Assembly: GCA_003194525.1 (NCBI GenBank)
Contig: NBIV01000058.1
Span: 186,001-250,000 of the forward strand
Direction: 5' to 3'
Length of the DNA stretch: 64,000 nucleotides
Source: Gracilariopsis chorda
Lineage: Eukaryota > Rhodophyta > Florideophyceae > Gracilariales > Gracilariaceae
The notes beneath the pieces were generated by a model that was not told the origin of the DNA, ran no database searches, and was given only the letters and a program-made list of their open reading frames with translations. The translations under genes and the position numbers were made by a program. Below are positions 44,213 to 56,283 of the stretch, one piece after another. Numbering within the stretch: the stretch's first letter is position 1; each line of letters begins with the position of its first letter.

Positions 44213-45290
44213 ATGACGAGAGGAGGGCAACGTCTCAACTCTGGTGGCGTCCAATCTAACTCGGGATGGGCCCGAGACGATTCTAGAGGTGCCAGGTTGA
44301 ACGCAGGTGGTGCAAGGCAAAACGCTGGTGGTCGTTGCGTCGGCAGTGGTGGAGCACAGGCCGGAGCTGGAAGACCCCGACGAGTACCAACTCCTTCAGC
44401 TTCAGATGAGTTGGGAGTACATGAGAGCGGAGCGAACGTTCAAGGACCTATTGTTCCAGCGGTAGAAGAAAATGAAGTTACTCCTGCACCTACTTCGATT
44501 GCAGCTGCAGATAGCACAAGCGCCGCTGGAGCCAGTCGGCTCGTTGCCACAGGTCTACCAACTTCGTGCCCAAGTTTTGGATTTCTGGAGTTTGTGAGAG
44601 GCCTTCCAAGTCACATTCCATCGCCTCCGATGCCTCCCCCTCTCCCACCAATGCCTGCAGAAAAGGTGCCCGTTGCGATGGAAGTGGAAGAGGATGAGGT
44701 CATCCCTGCTCCCTCATAGCCACTGCTGTCACCACCGCCGCCACAGCAGCCTACTCTGCCACAAGCTCAACAAGAGGAAAAACACATGCCAGTCCAGATG
44801 GAAGTGGAATAGGATGAGATCACCCCGGCTCGCTCACACCCGCCGCCGCAGCCTGCGCTGCCACAAGCTGAACAGGAAGAACAACAGGTGCCCATTCCGA
44901 TGGAGGTGGAAGAGGGTGAGATTACACCAGATCCCTCACACCAGCCGCAGCACCAGCCACAGCAACAGCTTGATACGACGATCATGCTACGTGCTGGACG
45001 TCCGGATCGAGGACTGTATCGCGTGTACTATGCGTGGGAAACCGCGGCTGATGAAGCTTGGAATGATCCATCCATCCGTGCAAGCGTTCCAGAGTTTGAA
45101 ACGCTTTCCAATGCGGGTCAAAAGCGATGCAGAAGATGCGGCGAGCACGCACACACGCTCTCCTCCTGCCCGTACCCGCACTAAACATTGAGAACTCATA
45201 GCTGCAAGTACTGTGGATGCGTTTTGCTTGGCAAAGAGACCAATGGAGTGTGCTGTGGAATGAAAAGAATGTCAGGGTGGGGCGTCACGT
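44213..45290 (+). pseudogene. N-terminal part of a Helitron-type protein
   Basis: From ATG 44213 the frame is Gly/Arg/Asn-rich (MTRGGQRLNSGG), then has acidic-Pro repeats (EVEEDEVIPAPS, EVEEGEITPDPS). It next has a CCHC knuckle (CRRCGEHAHTLSSC, about 45130-45170). Immediately downstream, past a stop, lies CKYCGCVLLGKETNGVCCG (about 45206-45262), which resembles the CxxCG...CC finger near the start of Helitron Rep/helicase proteins. The frame changes at least once within the repeats. The fragment has no Rep or helicase after it and breaks off near 45300. Confidence 0.45.
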
Positions 45291-45299
45291 TCCGCGTCG

Positions 45300-45645
45300 G
45301 TTTTCTGGGTATGCTAGTTTGGCATTCAAAAGGCAAAGAATTAAAATGAACGAATAACGACTCTTCGAACCCAATTTTGAATGAATCAAATTTCTCAAAA
45401 TAATTCCATACATAGCACAGAGCTAGTTTGCTTAGGACAAAAGACTAGCAGTATACTAGACATTTCCCACTTTCTTTGGGAGATAAAACTAGCGCCAGAC
45501 TCCACTAATACCTACCCTCTCAGGTGCACGTGGAATCCAAATCTTACTGGTCCTGAGCGAATGCCCCTTCAAATAGCAAAATAGAATAGATAGAATAGAT
45601 AGAGTAGATAGAATAGATACATAGCATTTACATAACCAAATAGTT
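45300..45645. other. No gene; AGAATAGATAG microsatellite
   Basis: A short (agaatagat)-type tandem repeat at 45585-45620. Nothing else supported. Confidence 0.5.
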
Positions 45646-47090
45646 TTGGCTTTCTATCACTCGTTGCCCGACCTGCTCCATGCATTGCATGCTCTACCCC
45701 ATGTCCTACTAAAAGACGCTCTGCATCACGTGCACCACCTCATCTACGTGCGCCATAATATTAGGCTCCCCGATATCCCACTCCGCCACCACCCTCCCTT
45801 CTCTGTTTCCAAGCATCCCGTTCTCCGTTCTCCTTCCCCCACCATGATACCCTGTTGCCATCCTCATTGCACCTTCTATGGCTGCACCGCGTTCTCTCTC
45901 CAGAGTCACCAACGCAGGTGCCCTCATGGACTCAAACCCGACAAACGCCCTTCCTCCTCCGCCAACGCTCCCGTCCAGTCCCCTCCAAGGACCAAGCGAC
46001 GAAAATCCGTTCCAAACCTCTCCACCATTCTTCCTCCCACTCCCTCACACCGCCCCTCCGACAACGCCCCCCTCGCCGAAGATGAACCCTATCACATCCA
46101 ACAGGCCTCCCTTTCCCTCCGAACACAAGACGCATGGCAAGTCACGCCCTCTGTTCAGTCTCCTCCTCAAACTCACCTCCCCATACCTCGTCCCAATCCC
46201 CCTTTCCTCTCCTCAACAACCCCCATCTCAAGCAACTCGTCCTCTGCATCTCCTCCATCGCTTCCTCCTTCATCACACGCAAATCCGACGAACTCATCTC
46301 CCTTCTCAATCACCCCGACTTCTCCAAGTCAGCATTCCAGAAATACATCTCCTCCGCAAAGCAGTGGCTCGCACTCCAAGACCACCTCGTCAAGGGACGT
46401 ATCAATTACACCAGTTTTCTCGCTCTCTCAATCTCCGACGAGCACAACTCCTTCTCCGCAACTCTCTTTCAAAAAGGCGCCATAGACGTCCTGAAGCAAC
46501 AACTCGCTTTCGCACAGTTCAACAACATCTTCTTACAATGCGTGTCCCAATCTTCACATTACTCTTCTTCAACCCCCGCCTTCGCCCATCCTATGGCCGC
46601 AGCTTTCGGAAACGAAGTCGTTCCTGTCTTTAAACAGGCCATCGCGCAGTGCCACATCAATGATATCGTCGGGCACACCCCCGAAAGAACCGGTATGGAA
46701 TCATTCGTCGGTCTCGTCCAGTTATACTCCGATACGTCTGTAACCTCACTCAAAGGTTCCCTCATCACCTCGTACCCCCTTCACATCACCCTTCTCAACC
46801 TCTCCGACGCATTCCACCGAACGTGTGCCTCCCAAAACCTCACCATACTCGGATACCTCCCAACTTTCTTCTCCCCCTCTTCCTTCCCCCAGCGACGGAT
46901 ACTCCATCCCACATTCTTCCTGCAACAACCCACGCGAAACAAGAACGGCCCTCACTCAACGCGTCATCTCCGCAATCTTCCGTTTCGAAGGTATCCGCAG
47001 TGCTACCTTCGCTTCTCTACTCCCATTCCTAGCTATAAAACGCGGGTCACCGTCATTGCAACCTTCATTCTCCAATTATTCATGATGTAG
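45646..47090 (+). pseudogene. Plavaka/CACTA-like transposase, N-terminal part
   Basis: A candidate N-terminal C2H2-like finger (CCHPHCTFYGC, then SLQSHQRRC, about 45850-45930) is followed by a Ser/Pro-rich linker. Then comes a helical domain in another frame (46134 on: RKSDELISLLNHPDFS, YISSAKQWLALQDHL) and the diagnostic block LVQLYSDTSVTSLKG, YPLHITLLNLSDA, LTILGYLPTFF (about 46710-46870). In Plavaka-type transposases the equivalent block reads like SDkT..., yPvyltlgN, lgYLP. At least two frame changes occur, and the C-terminal catalytic part is absent: from 47105 the minus strand is coding instead. The family call rests on that block alone. Confidence 0.5.
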
Positions 47091-47104
47091 TTCTCTCACC
47101 CTCT

Positions 47105-49175
47105 TCAACGCCACCCCAAGTATTCTATCCACCGCAAGCCGAAGATACTCCCCGTACAACTAGAGAATAATAACTGCCGTCTTCTTCCACGCCCCATATC
47201 TGTGTCCATTGCTGTCAAAACAAATCCGATCCAGGCATCTAAACGAGCCAAATGCATCACTGTCCCATCAACGTACTCTAACTTTCCCTCCCTATCTATC
47301 CCCACCTCATATCCCATGAATTCTTCCAACACTTCCACCGCAGCCCCATTCTTGAAGTATATGTCCTCTTCACTAATCTCCCTCAGCCGACCAGCAACCT
47401 GAAATCCAAAATACGTAAGATCCTCGATTGTTCTCATCCTCCAAGAACATAAACTACCGCTCTTCGCCTCCCCATCGCCCTTGAACTTCGTCTTTGCTTC
47501 CTCTAACTGCTTTTTCAACTCAATGTCTAGCCCCGTCCCCTCTCGCGGTCTCACACGTCAGGCAATCAAGTCATATCCAAGCAATGAAAGCATTTTGTCC
47601 GGTGCCGCACGCTTCTGAATCCCAATCACATCACTCAAATTCTGCTACATTAGTTGCCTCAAACACCTGTCCGCAACAACCTCTCGCATGAATTGATCCC
47701 TCCTACCCGCATCACTAATCGACTGCCATCTCTCTCCCTCAATCTCAACGCCAACCAAGTACTTCAATAGGTCATTATTTCCTCCTCGCGACGAAGGCAT
47801 GTACGACCTCATCTCAGACGCGATATCAAACGGACATCGAGGCACAAGTTCCTTTCCTCTGACGACAAACACACTCCACTCTCTTCCCTTCCCCAATACT
47901 TTGCATCGACTCTTCCAGTTTCTTTCCACACCCTCCGAAGTAAAACAAAACTCCTATACCTCCACCTTTGCATAGTACAAGAACCTATCATATATTACCC
48001 TTGCAATCCCATAAAAACTCTCTTGCACATCAACTACATACTTTCTATACCCTCTCAAGGCATTTTCACATTCAGACCCCTTTCTCTCCTCTCTTCCCAC
48101 CTTCATCCATTCCCGTAAGCTATCTATCAATATATTCTTCTCGCTCATCTCTTCTCTCATCCTCTTCAGTTCCTCTTGCGTCAGCTTCAGCGACCTCTTT
48201 AGGCTGCAGTGGTCCCCTTTGATCTGTCCGATTTCTGCCCTCAAAATATGGACCCTCTCAACTAGCGAAGATCAAGACATCACACCGATGTCGTCATTTC
48301 CTGCATCTCCCAAAACATTGACAGGCAGGCTTCGCGCTTCAGCAGGTTTACTTGGAGACCGATGAACAATTCATTTTCTCTCCCGCATGCCTTTCAGAGT
48401 CTGCGGCGTTCTGGTTCCTCTATCACTTTCAAAGTTTTCAGCCATTTGCACCTTTCGCGTCCGCACGGGTGTGATTGTACGGTCTCCGCTTTTCGATGCT
48501 TCCTGTATTCCATCCGTCGCTCTGAACACTTCTTTCACTTCTCGCGCTTCCTTTAAATTAGAGCGGCGCCCCACCCGTTTGTTTATCATATCTCTCGTCC
48601 ATATCTCCTTCATAGTGTGATCCTCTTCCCTCTTCGTCCCCATCACTGTGTACCAAAAAGATATTTACCTCTCCTACATCTCGGTTTCCACTTGGCGCCC
48701 CACCTCTCTTCAGCGCACCTTCCTCTTCTATTTGTTTCCCTCCGGGCATACCTTCATCCTTTTCTCGGTCTTCGACCGGCGCATTTGCTTTCAACCCTCC
48801 TTGATCTGTTACCTCTTCCGTTCTCCGAACAACCAACCCTTTTGTACACTCCACTCTACCACCCGACCTAGGCATAGATCGCTGTCCTAGAACCGAATCT
48901 CTCCTGCCTGCTATATGCGCATGGGCATCAGCCTTCAAATTCTCACTCGTCGTGCGCTCACTCGTCGTGCGATCGGATCCGACTTTTTTTGTCCCACCTC
49001 TTTCCCCTCTCTTCGAAGCACCTTTTTCTGACCTCCTCCCCAATAATCCGCTCCTGGGGACACATGATTTCGGTTTCGTTCCACTCGCGGATCGCTCCTT
49101 AATAGCCTTTCGCCGCGTCTTAGCCGCACTCGCCGCACTACCCCTTCCTGGGCTTCGCTTCTTTCCCTTCGGCAC
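47105..49175 (-). pseudogene. Basic/coiled-coil protein, decayed, partner of the MTase-SET gene
   Basis: Starts MPKGKKRSPGRGSAASAAK at 49175. The N-terminal 200 codons are Lys/Arg/Ser-rich and look nuclear. The frame changes once between 48646 and 48558, then a single frame runs to 47105 with in-frame stops (48371, about 48288, 47954 and 47645). That half contains a charged coiled coil (SLKRSLKLTQEELKRMREEM, 48200-48130) and a C-terminal globular region (RWQSISDAGRRDQFMREVV; LTYFGFQVAGRLREISEED). I do not recognise the family. It lies 300 bp downstream of the MTase-SET gene on the same strand and converges on the transposase fragment. Confidence 0.45.
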
Positions 49176-49475
49176 GATTCTTGGATTCTAAACTCTTGCG
49201 CAAGTGGCTGGTGACGCTCTGGGTTGGCGCACGCCGTGTGTTCTCCGGGAACACCTCGCCACCCGATGCGCACAAAAATCTTTGCTTTTTGTGAAATCTT
49301 GAAAATACAATCCTCGGTGGTACCGTAAATGGACGTTTCTGTATCACATCTATATCGCTTGGTATATTTTATCCCTACTGAAAATTAATATTGTTCTATG
49401 TTAGGATTAGACATCCACCCACATAATAAAAGACATCCTTTAGCCAAGCTGTGGAAAAAGGTTTATAACAACAAA

Positions 49476-52400
49476 CTAATCAATGACTATCGTTCCATCC
49501 TCCACATTCAAATGGGTTTGCCAGTCATAAACATCACCGTATCTGGCGAAGAGTTCCTTTCCTTGCTCTATGTCGGCTGTTGCCTCCATCTTAATAAGTT
49601 TGTAGTCCGTTATTCCCCCTGGTGTTCGTCCCACTCCCAGTGTCCGTTTCATTCGCACATTAGCCTCCTTTTTTTTCACGAGGCCATCCACCATTGCATC
49701 TAACTTTTTATCCCCTTCCACGTACTTTGGTTCGTTGATATACATCGCAATACAAAAAGGGGCAGGAACCAACCATAAAATGGGGTTTGCTTGTTTTCTA
49801 TGCCAATTCGTCAGCTTTTTTCGATGTGGAAGTGAATGGAACTGTTGACCGTAGACTTCTATCTCCACCGCATACTTCCGGAAGTGATCTTTCGTCACAC
49901 CCATGACTCCCTCCCCGTAGGTGTTGTGCACTTCTTTCCGATTCGAAAGGTCATGATAAACCAACGTCCCGTAGAAATAGCACACTACCTCTCCTGCAGC
50001 AATTCGACGAGTTGCAAACACTCCAACACCAGCCTTTTCGAGACTAATAGTAGACATGCCCACTTGCAACCCATATTGCACAGCCTCCATTGCCAATAGA
50101 GACTTCATGTTCTCCAGATTCATTCTTCCCTGCAACACCCTAGCCCATCCATCCATAGCTTTCTTCCTTCCCAACTTCCCTAGAATTAAACTTTGCCACA
50201 AAGTGGAGAGAAAGTCGACAAGGTGTGGGGGAAGAATTTTGTACGGTGCAAATCCGTCGACAGCCCTCCATAACACGGTGTGCCTGCATCTTCCCATTGG
50301 GAATGCAGAGAAAACAAAATGGGCCATCTTTCAAAGCTCCTGGCTCTGCTCAATATCCGTGTGTCCTTCCCGTAGTATGGAAGCGAAGCGAACAATAGTG
50401 GCATGCCTGGCGTGTTCAAAGCAAGCTTTGCCAGGTTCACACCCCACAAACTTCCGATGCTTGGGCAGTTCCATGCACGCCATCGCGGTCGAGAACGTTC
50501 CGGCAAACATGTCGACCACGAGGGCTCCTGGCTGACTGAACCTGCTAAACAGCTCTTTCAACAGTGTCCTACACTTCTGTTCCGGTCACACCTTACTTCC
50601 TCGTATACTTCCCATCCGGGTTTTTCACAGACCACATGAGCATCTCACTATTTGACATCGGCGGCACCTGAACCATGATAGCATGATAGGTTGGTTATCG
50701 TGAAGCAACATAATTGAAGTTCTCATAGTTGACCATCCGGTGCTGCTGTTTATAAAGAACTCCAGAACCAACAGCATGTACAGCGTATTCTGTCGTCTGG
50801 TGCACCCGGCAACTTCCTCTCCCAACGTTACCAGTCGTATTACCTAAAGACCGTTCGAAATGGAGGGGCTGTTCGTCGACGACAAAGAAGTAACGCATCG
50901 TATCCAATTCATCCATGTAGGTAACTTTCCGTAGCACATCCCGCCACAACGGTACCTGATCCCATGAGCAGAACTGTATAATATGTCAACCAGGACGTAG
51001 AAGCTTTGAAGATCTCCTCGCTGACCTGCGCATGCCCTTCTCTATCAGAATATCGTGTTCGCTGTTCTCCAAACGACGCTCAGAACGAGTCCCATATGGC
51101 GCATCGGAAAGCAGGAACTGTACCCTTCCTTCAATAGATACCTCGCTTTCGCCAGACTTGTTTTAGTCAACTTCGATGAGATTTTCGAACTTGCAGTTGT
51201 GGAAACGGAAGTTGCGGGACATCTCCTTCTCACAATACTTGTAAGCTATTACATCACTCAAAGTCGTAGGGTACGGTGGTGCACGAATCCCCGTGCCTTC
51301 GACATCATACGATAAGTTCTGCGACACAGCTGTTGTCTGCAGTCCTTTAGTGGCTTTTGGTGCAGTACCACGTTCCGCAGTACCACGTTCCGCATCCGTT
51401 TCCATCTCTATCTCTTCCACTTCTTCCAACTCACCCTAATCACCACCTTCGACATGCTCAGCACGTTCGTTCCCACCACCTCCCGTACCAGTTTCTACCG
51501 GCTCTATAATGAGGTCAACTTCTTCTGCAGGCTCTGGTTTCACAGCTTGATGTACTTTGACATTGCTTCCATGCAATGCAATAATTTTCAGAGGCTTTAT
51601 GGACTTTTGAACCGTACTAAAAAGAGATTCACTAAAGTTCTCAAACCGCAGAGGGAAAAGTCTCGTTCTCGTGATGATGAACCTTTTGAGGGCATCCCAT
51701 TTCCTGGGAGCAGAGATGTCGAACAGTTTCTCTTGTACCACCATATTACAAAGGTCACCAAGGTATTCTATAGCACAAAGGCGAAGTGCTTTATCCACTG
51801 GGTCCGGCAGATTCAATGACCATTTGGTAACGTTTTCTTCTACGGTGGTGACGTTCTTCTCCTCCATAAACTGTTTGAAACAATCTTTGTGTTCGAAGCC
51901 CATGGAGCGTTGTGCGATATCGTTGAAGACTACACTGATATAGTGGAGTCGAATGTAAGGCAAGATCATAACCTCAACGTTGGGAAACCAGAGGAAATGG
52001 GCGAAACAATCCCGAGCCCTGGTCACCAGCTGCACACCATACCCGACTTTCTGACTCTGGGTCTTGTCCGAAAAACTCACTTTCGAGAACTTCTTAGCTG
52101 CCATGCCCCTTTTCCTCTTCCTACCACTTCCTTTCTTATCCATGGCATTCTGTTGCACCATAGACAACCCAATGACCATTTCAAAGTCCTTGCGAGGATC
52201 CTTGTGGAAAGAGGAAGATTTCTTGGTTGCTCCCAAAACACGGGACTTGCAAAAGACAGATAACAACACGTTACGGGGAATTCCGTTAAGCCCTTCCCTT
52301 TTACAATAAACCTTCCAAAAGTCCCTTACACGCCTGTCTTCTTCACTGTCCTTTACGTCCACCACTCTTGCCATAAGATAGAGTTGACGTGGAGGGCCTC

Positions 52401-52644
52401 TGAGAGACATGTTACGGAGTTCGGAGTCCAAATACGAGATTTAATCCGGTCCGATGAGAGTGAGAAACATTTTCTGGGCAGAGTCATGAACGTTCCGACT
52501 TTGTACCGCGACCTCCACAAAGTCGGTGTGCTTCAAACTTCTTGGCTCATCCACATTTTGCCTCGTCGCTGCGGAGTCATCACGAACTGAAAGATAAGCA
52601 TCAACAAGCTCTTCTCCGGTTCCGTGCATCTTGAATGAATCCAT
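49476..52644 (-). pseudogene. Beta-class DNA amino-methyltransferase joined to a SET domain
   Basis: About 1,056 codons from ATG 52644 (MDSFKMHGTGEELVDAYLS). An N-terminal part has a nuclear-localisation-like GSGRKRKRGMAAKKFSK (about 52120). The methyltransferase has catalytic motif IV VQFLLSDAPYGT at 51088-51120 and then the SAM-binding motif I QPGALVVDMFAGTFST near 50513, so IV precedes I as in beta-class N6-adenine/N4-cytosine enzymes. Next, in the same frame past one TGA (50331), comes a SET domain (about 50030-49520): GVGVFATRRIAAGE, AMYINEPKY, EANVRM, ADIEQGKELFARYGDVYDW. In-frame stops: 52441, 51436, 51163, 50986, 50695, 50593, 50331, with one frame change near 50590. So it is dead, but the frame is nearly free of indels. 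Confidence 0.75.
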
Positions 52645-52650
52645 TTCCTT

Positions 52651-52935
52651 CGGATTATGTTTCTCTTCGTTTTGGGTCGAGGACCGTGGTCCGAGGTGTC
52701 ATGGTGCTCCATCACGAACACGATGGAGCGTCAGGACGCTAAAGTTTAATTAAAATTAATGCCTGGCGCTCCGTCTTGTTCGCGATGGAGCACCGCGACA
52801 CCTCGGACCATGGTCCTCGACCAAAAACGTACCAAATTCTTTTTGCAATGCAAGTAATTGGGAGTGGAATTGCAGAGATGCTACGTTGACGACAATGGAT
52901 GTCATAAAACGTTTTGAAACCTATATATAGTGCTT
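52651..52935. repeat. Fold-back repeat copy 1
   Basis: A near-perfect inverted repeat at 52670-52827 has arms of about 65 bp (GGTCGAGGACC, CCGAGGTGTC, GGTGCTCCATC...) around an AT-rich loop (tttaattaaaatta). The arms hold smaller palindromes (GGACCGTGGTCC). The following 100 bp are also shared with copy 2. Confidence 0.85.
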
Positions 52936-53138
52936 ACGTCCATCTCTATGGAACCAAGCAGGCGTGATCACATAAGCTTCAAAAGAAAGGGGTAACACTG
53001 TTGGAGACAACCACTCCCGTGCTTTGTTTAACAAGAAAAAGTTGTTCTTCCGGTTCAATAGCAGTTTTTAATCGCTTAAACCGACGCAACGAATGCGGTT
53101 GCGAACAATGCGCAAGTCGCTTTTGACTTCATTGCCAT
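52936..53138. other. Spacer between fold-back copies
   Basis: It begins with tagtgcttacgtccatctct, the same words as at about 54486, which suggests a shared target sequence or a larger duplicated block. No gene. Confidence 0.4.
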
Positions 53139-53420
53139 GGATTATGTTTCTCTTCGTTTTGGGTCGAGGACCGTGGTCCGAGGGGTCATGGTGCTCCATC
53201 GCGAACACGATGGACCGCCAGGAGGCGAAATGTTAATTAAAATTCACGCCTGGCGCTCCATCGTGTTCGCAATAGAGCAACACGACACCTCGGATCATGG
53301 TCCTCCACCAAAAAATTATCATTTTCTTTTTGCAATGGAAGTAATTGGGAGGGGAATTGCAGGGCTGCTACGATGACGACGGATGGATGTCATGAAACGT
53401 CTTGAAAACGATACATAGTT
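53139..53420. repeat. Fold-back repeat copy 2
   Basis: A direct repeat of copy 1, 488 bp away, with the same inverted arms at 53157-53314. The two copies look like a fold-back/MITE-type DNA element family that has inserted or duplicated in tandem. Confidence 0.85.
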
Positions 53421-53646
53421 GTGGGCGCCATCACGAGACGGTGACGCAGGGGGCCAAAACGTTGTAATAATAAAAGCCAAAAGGGTGCTTTTCGTAGCTA
53501 ATAGCCCCAAAACAAGTTGAAAACAGTGGGATCAAAAGAACTAAACCCACTCTATGAAATAAAACAACACTAGGGAGAGCAAGAGGCTCAATCCCCAAAT
53601 AAAACTTCTTAACTTCTTTGTTGAAACGGCGCGCAACCCAAGAATT

Positions 53647-54123
53647 ATGTCAAGGATCACTAAGGGTCAGACCCTCGGCTTCCGGTCAGACCATCCGGAT
53701 GTGAAGTGGATTCTGCAGCCTACCTACCTCAGCACTAACCAGGAGCAGGCGCATACAATCCTTACAGGGCTTCTTGAGGAGAGCTACTAACAGCGGGATA
53801 TGCTTTCACTCTATACCCAAGCTCTCCCTTTGCAGGAAAGGTTGCACGGCACGTCGCCTGCGGATAGCTTCCCGTCAAGTACTTCCGTCCGGAAATCACC
53901 AGGTCTTTCGACCGACACCGTTATCCGAGCAAAGCTCCGGTGGGGCTCACAGACGACAGAATCGCCTTTGGTACACACTACCCGTCTCCCGTCCACGCCT
54001 AAGGCGCTTCAACCGGTCTTAGTGACGGTACTTCCCCACCCTATTGGACAACTAGCGGCATACGCCTCACTAGAAGCCCTTTATCCAGTGGCGAACGCCT
54101 CAATGGTTGTTGATGATAGTTGA
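53647..54123 (+). pseudogene. Unrecognised 158-codon frame, interrupted once
   Basis: From ATG 53647 (MSRITKGQTLGFRSDHPDVK) a single frame runs to TGA 54121 with one internal interruption. It is helical at the start and Pro/Ser/Thr-rich later. It could be the start of an element polyprotein, but no diagnostic motif is present. Confidence 0.3.
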
Positions 54124-54520
54124 AGGTGGCTGAAGGTTGATAGGGGGTGGGGCTTAGATGTTGGTCGATTGTTGAGGTGAGTTCAGACCGAAGTCCGAAG
54201 CTCAGAACCTCTTTTTACAGTGTTTAGAGGTACTACAAACGAGCCAAATACGCATTTCTACTTGCTAGTTACTCATGTGTGCGTCTAGGTTACTCCATTG
54301 GCTTCTAGAGACCTATGGAGCTGCGCACTAACCAATAATAAAGCGACAATTTGCGCCAGCATCACTAAAATACTGTAGTCTTTGCTGGGCCAACAAAGCG
54401 TGCAATGTGCTAGACACTACTGGAACATTCTACACGTGCGTTCCAGCAATGTCTGGCACATTCCGCAACATTAGCGACCGACAATAGTGCTTACGTCCAT
54501 CTCTTTGGAACCAAACATAC
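54124..54520. other. No gene seen
   Basis: No plus-strand coding signal. A minus-strand frame (54717-54430) overlaps the next gene and includes SLITYVWFQRDGRKHYC, whose DNA is partly repeated at 52929-52972. Which strand once coded is unclear. Confidence 0.35.
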
Positions 54521-55631
54521 GTGATCAAGGAGCATTTGACGTCAGCGGGTGCCAAGAAAACGCAAGCGCCACCTTTGAAGTACTCAGCCATGGACTGCAA
54601 TGGGAATAAGATAAACGCGCCATCACAGAAATGGACTCCGAGGAAGCCTGTTTCGCCGATGAGACGTGTTATCGACATGCCGACCACGCGACGCAAAGCG
54701 AAGAGCCGAAGCGCCACCCGAACTGCCAGCCACCCTGAGCCATCAATTGGGGGCAGTACGGGTCAGGTGCTTAAGGGCGATGCGGAGGTCAATCTGTTCG
54801 TACGAGTTGGGAGTACTGATGCGAAGGTGAAGGTAGGAGAGGCAAAATTGCGCGGTATGGGGGTTGCTGGGGGGCCAGTGACGAGACTCTGTCGTTCTCT
54901 ACACAACCATCCCCTGTCCTCTACGCAGAGACCTGGAGAGGACTTGGTAATTATCCTTAAGACAAATATTTCGTCACAAAAAGATGAGAAGTACCCTTAT
55001 GTTTTTCGGGGTCCCAAGGAACCGCCCGCAACTTTGAAGGAGATGGTTTCAACGGGTTTATATGCATGGGACAATGCGATGATGAGTGTCAAAAATGAAT
55101 GCGAAGATGGGAATGACTCGGTTCCACAGCAGTCAGGAGCAAATGTGAAGACTGTCCACAGAAGTACAGCTTCCAGGACCACTGCAAGACAAGTCAAGCG
55201 CTGTGTGTGTTTCTGTGTTCATTGGAAGAGGGGATGTATTTCATGCTGGGGCTGGGTACAATGATGCAATAGCGAAAGGCTATTGCATGCGATACCATAT
55301 GTGCTTTTTACCTGAGGGATACAATCTCCTGGATGCGGTGCCTAGGCATAGCCGTTTCCGCCCTCCCTGTTTTAATGATGAAGATGACCGTGGCAATTTA
55401 TGTGAGGTGGGAGGAGGGGAAGAGGAGCGGGGAGATGAAGCTGACGATAGAGATGTATTTATGAAAGAAGCCGAAGGGGAAAACCCTTCGGATGAGGAGG
55501 AAGATGAGGATATACTGAAACCAGCGGTAATGAACACTGATGTAGATTATGAACAGGAGGATGACGATGAGGGTGAAATGGTTCCTAAAGTAGCAGAGGG
55601 TCTGATACGTGAGGACGACGAAAGCGATTGA
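54521..55631 (+). pseudogene. Decayed gene with zinc-finger-like motif and acidic tail
   Basis: One frame runs 54521-55264 (basic N-terminus, RRVIDMPTTRRKAKSRS; then DLVIILKTNISSQKDEKYPY). Another runs 55203-55631 (VFHAGAGYNDAIAKGYCMRY, FLPEGYNLLDAV, then a long Asp/Glu-rich C-terminus). Between them a third frame reads CEDCPQKYSFQDHCKTSQAL (about 55147-55206), a possible C2H2-like finger. At least two frame changes. The C-terminal acidic tail suggests a nuclear protein. The family was not recognised. Confidence 0.4.
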
Positions 55632-55639
55632 TAATGATA

Positions 55640-56283
55640 AGTAAACTAGTGATATACGTTTGTTAAATCTGATGATTGCTTTGTGATCTTTATAGTGAAT
55701 GTTTATAGTGAATGGGAGAGGTTTACTACGATGGCGATTAATTTTTATGCGGCTTCATTCGAATGATGCGTAATAATGAAGGGATGATGTCTGCAAAGAT
55801 TCCGCTAGGTTATATTCCCTAAAAAAGATCTACAAGTATGAGAAGAAACTTGGGATGGGTTTATTGGAGGGGAGAATGAAGGGGCAGCTCATATGAAACA
55901 CGAATGGATGTAAAATTGAGTATGGGATTATGTATGAGAATTGAACGTGATTGTACGGATGTGAAGGATCCCGTTGTTATAGCCAAATACCGCGATTGTC
56001 CATTCTGTTGACATATTAAGTACTGGTTCTTTTCAGACATGAATGTATTGTGGCGTGCTTGATGTATAAAGAAGAGTGAAGAGGTTGAAGGCATTTTCGT
56101 GTAGAGGTTCAAAATATTGTTTTATGTGTTGGGGAGGACAAGGGGTGAGCAAATGAAAAGATCATAAGCTGTGCATTTAAGCAGTGACAAAGTTGGTTCA
56201 AGTGAAGAGGTGGGACATTCAGTATCGACTTTTGAAAGTTCATTTACAACTCTTGAACATTCATTCACGACTCTTGAACATTC
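55640..56283. other. No gene seen
   Basis: AT-rich, with a short direct repeat cattcacgactcttgaacattcat-like block at 56235-56285. Nothing supported. Confidence 0.4.

Noticed and set aside
45878-46633. A 251-codon frame overlapping the transposase fragment
   Set aside because: It is a Pro/Ser/Arg-rich shadow of C-rich DNA. The neighbouring frames carry the finger and the YSDTS block.
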